From NCBI RefSeq assembly GCF_010093225.1, contig NZ_PDWM01000008.1, forward strand, positions 24,074 through 88,073: 64,000 bases of DNA. Direction: 5' to 3'. Shown here piece by piece: positions 63,929 to 64,000 of the stretch. This stretch comes from Pseudoxanthomonas koreensis (GTDB taxonomy: Bacteria > Pseudomonadota > Gammaproteobacteria > Xanthomonadales > Xanthomonadaceae). Numbering within the stretch: position 1 is the first letter of the stretch; every line of letters starts with the position of its first letter. The position numbers and the translations under genes were made by a program. The notes beneath the pieces were generated by a model. It was given only the letters and a program-made list of their open reading frames with translations. It did no database searches and was not told the DNA's origin.

Positions 63929-64000
63929 CCGTCTCCTATACCCATCTCCGAGCCCACGAGACTCCTGAGCCGCACGTATGCCGTCTTTTGGTTGATACTA
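63929..64000 (+). other. Illumina Nextera adapter remnant (contig-end contamination)
   Basis: After genomic sequence the strand runs into a mutated transposase end (GTCTCCTATACCCATCT for GTCTCTTATACACATCT), then exact CCGAGCCCACGAGAC (63948-63962), the 8-nt index TCCTGAGC (63963-63970, Nextera N704), then a decayed P7 primer part with GTATGCCGTCTT intact. Not biological sequence. Confidence 0.96.

Overview
The window is about 70% GC and carries a typical Xanthomonadaceae (Lysobacteraceae) gene set: Oar-type TonB receptor, hpd-hmgA, kynA, bkd genes, a MrpAB-fused Mrp antiporter, and GTAG-type REP elements like those of Stenotrophomonas and Lysobacter. A Lysobacter/Luteimonas-like bacterium is the best guess; the species cannot be named from this sequence. 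The right end is not biological: from about 63929 it is a degraded Illumina Nextera adapter with a recognisable i7 index, so 64000 is a contaminated contig end. No intergenic gap exceeds 300 bp.

Region 1 (1-11480) looks like a murein-peptide scavenging locus built around a divergent promoter at 4309-4440. Leftward: NlpC/P60 endopeptidase, L-Ala-D/L-Glu-type dipeptide epimerase, RpiR regulator and an anion:cation symporter (cut by the window edge). Rightward: periplasmic transglutaminase-like protein, TonB receptor, class-C serine hydrolase and a VanX-type D-Ala-D-Ala dipeptidase. Three AATA/TATT dyads in the divergent promoter are candidate operators. Region 2 (11530-14083) holds small conserved proteins and one REP element.

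Region 3 (14090-30301) joins a leftward operon (a 916-residue Orn/Lys/Arg-type PLP decarboxylase, two AspT-family antiporters flanking an OprD-type porin), a second leftward operon (receiver-only regulator, DUF3302 protein, HlyD adaptor, outer-membrane factor, beta-barrel protein) and a rightward PAS histidine kinase, FixJ-like regulator and VIT-like membrane protein. A 23-bp motif, 21/23 identical, lies upstream of both leftward operons, suggesting one regulon.

Region 4 (30456-44619) is housekeeping: dusA with an amidinotransferase-fold hydrolase, a PepSY protein with a PhoPQ-like system, mtfA, birA-coaX, a frameshifted SPOR-domain gene, tRNA-Thr, arginase, trpS and a metallo-beta-lactamase-fold hydrolase. 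Region 5 (44643-55242) is amino-acid catabolism: branched-chain 2-oxoacid dehydrogenase E1alpha/E1beta/E2, kynA, a POT peptide transporter, a thioredoxin-like lipoprotein, and a MarR regulator divergent from hpd-hmgA with a clear promoter/operator. Region 6 (55414-63868) is ion homeostasis: a Na/Ca exchanger and the mrpABCDEFG operon, then an NAD-binding epimerase-like gene and a DUF962 protein.

Four REP doublets of 134-135 bp punctuate the window; in three of them the TGTAG end supplies the stop codon of the adjacent gene.
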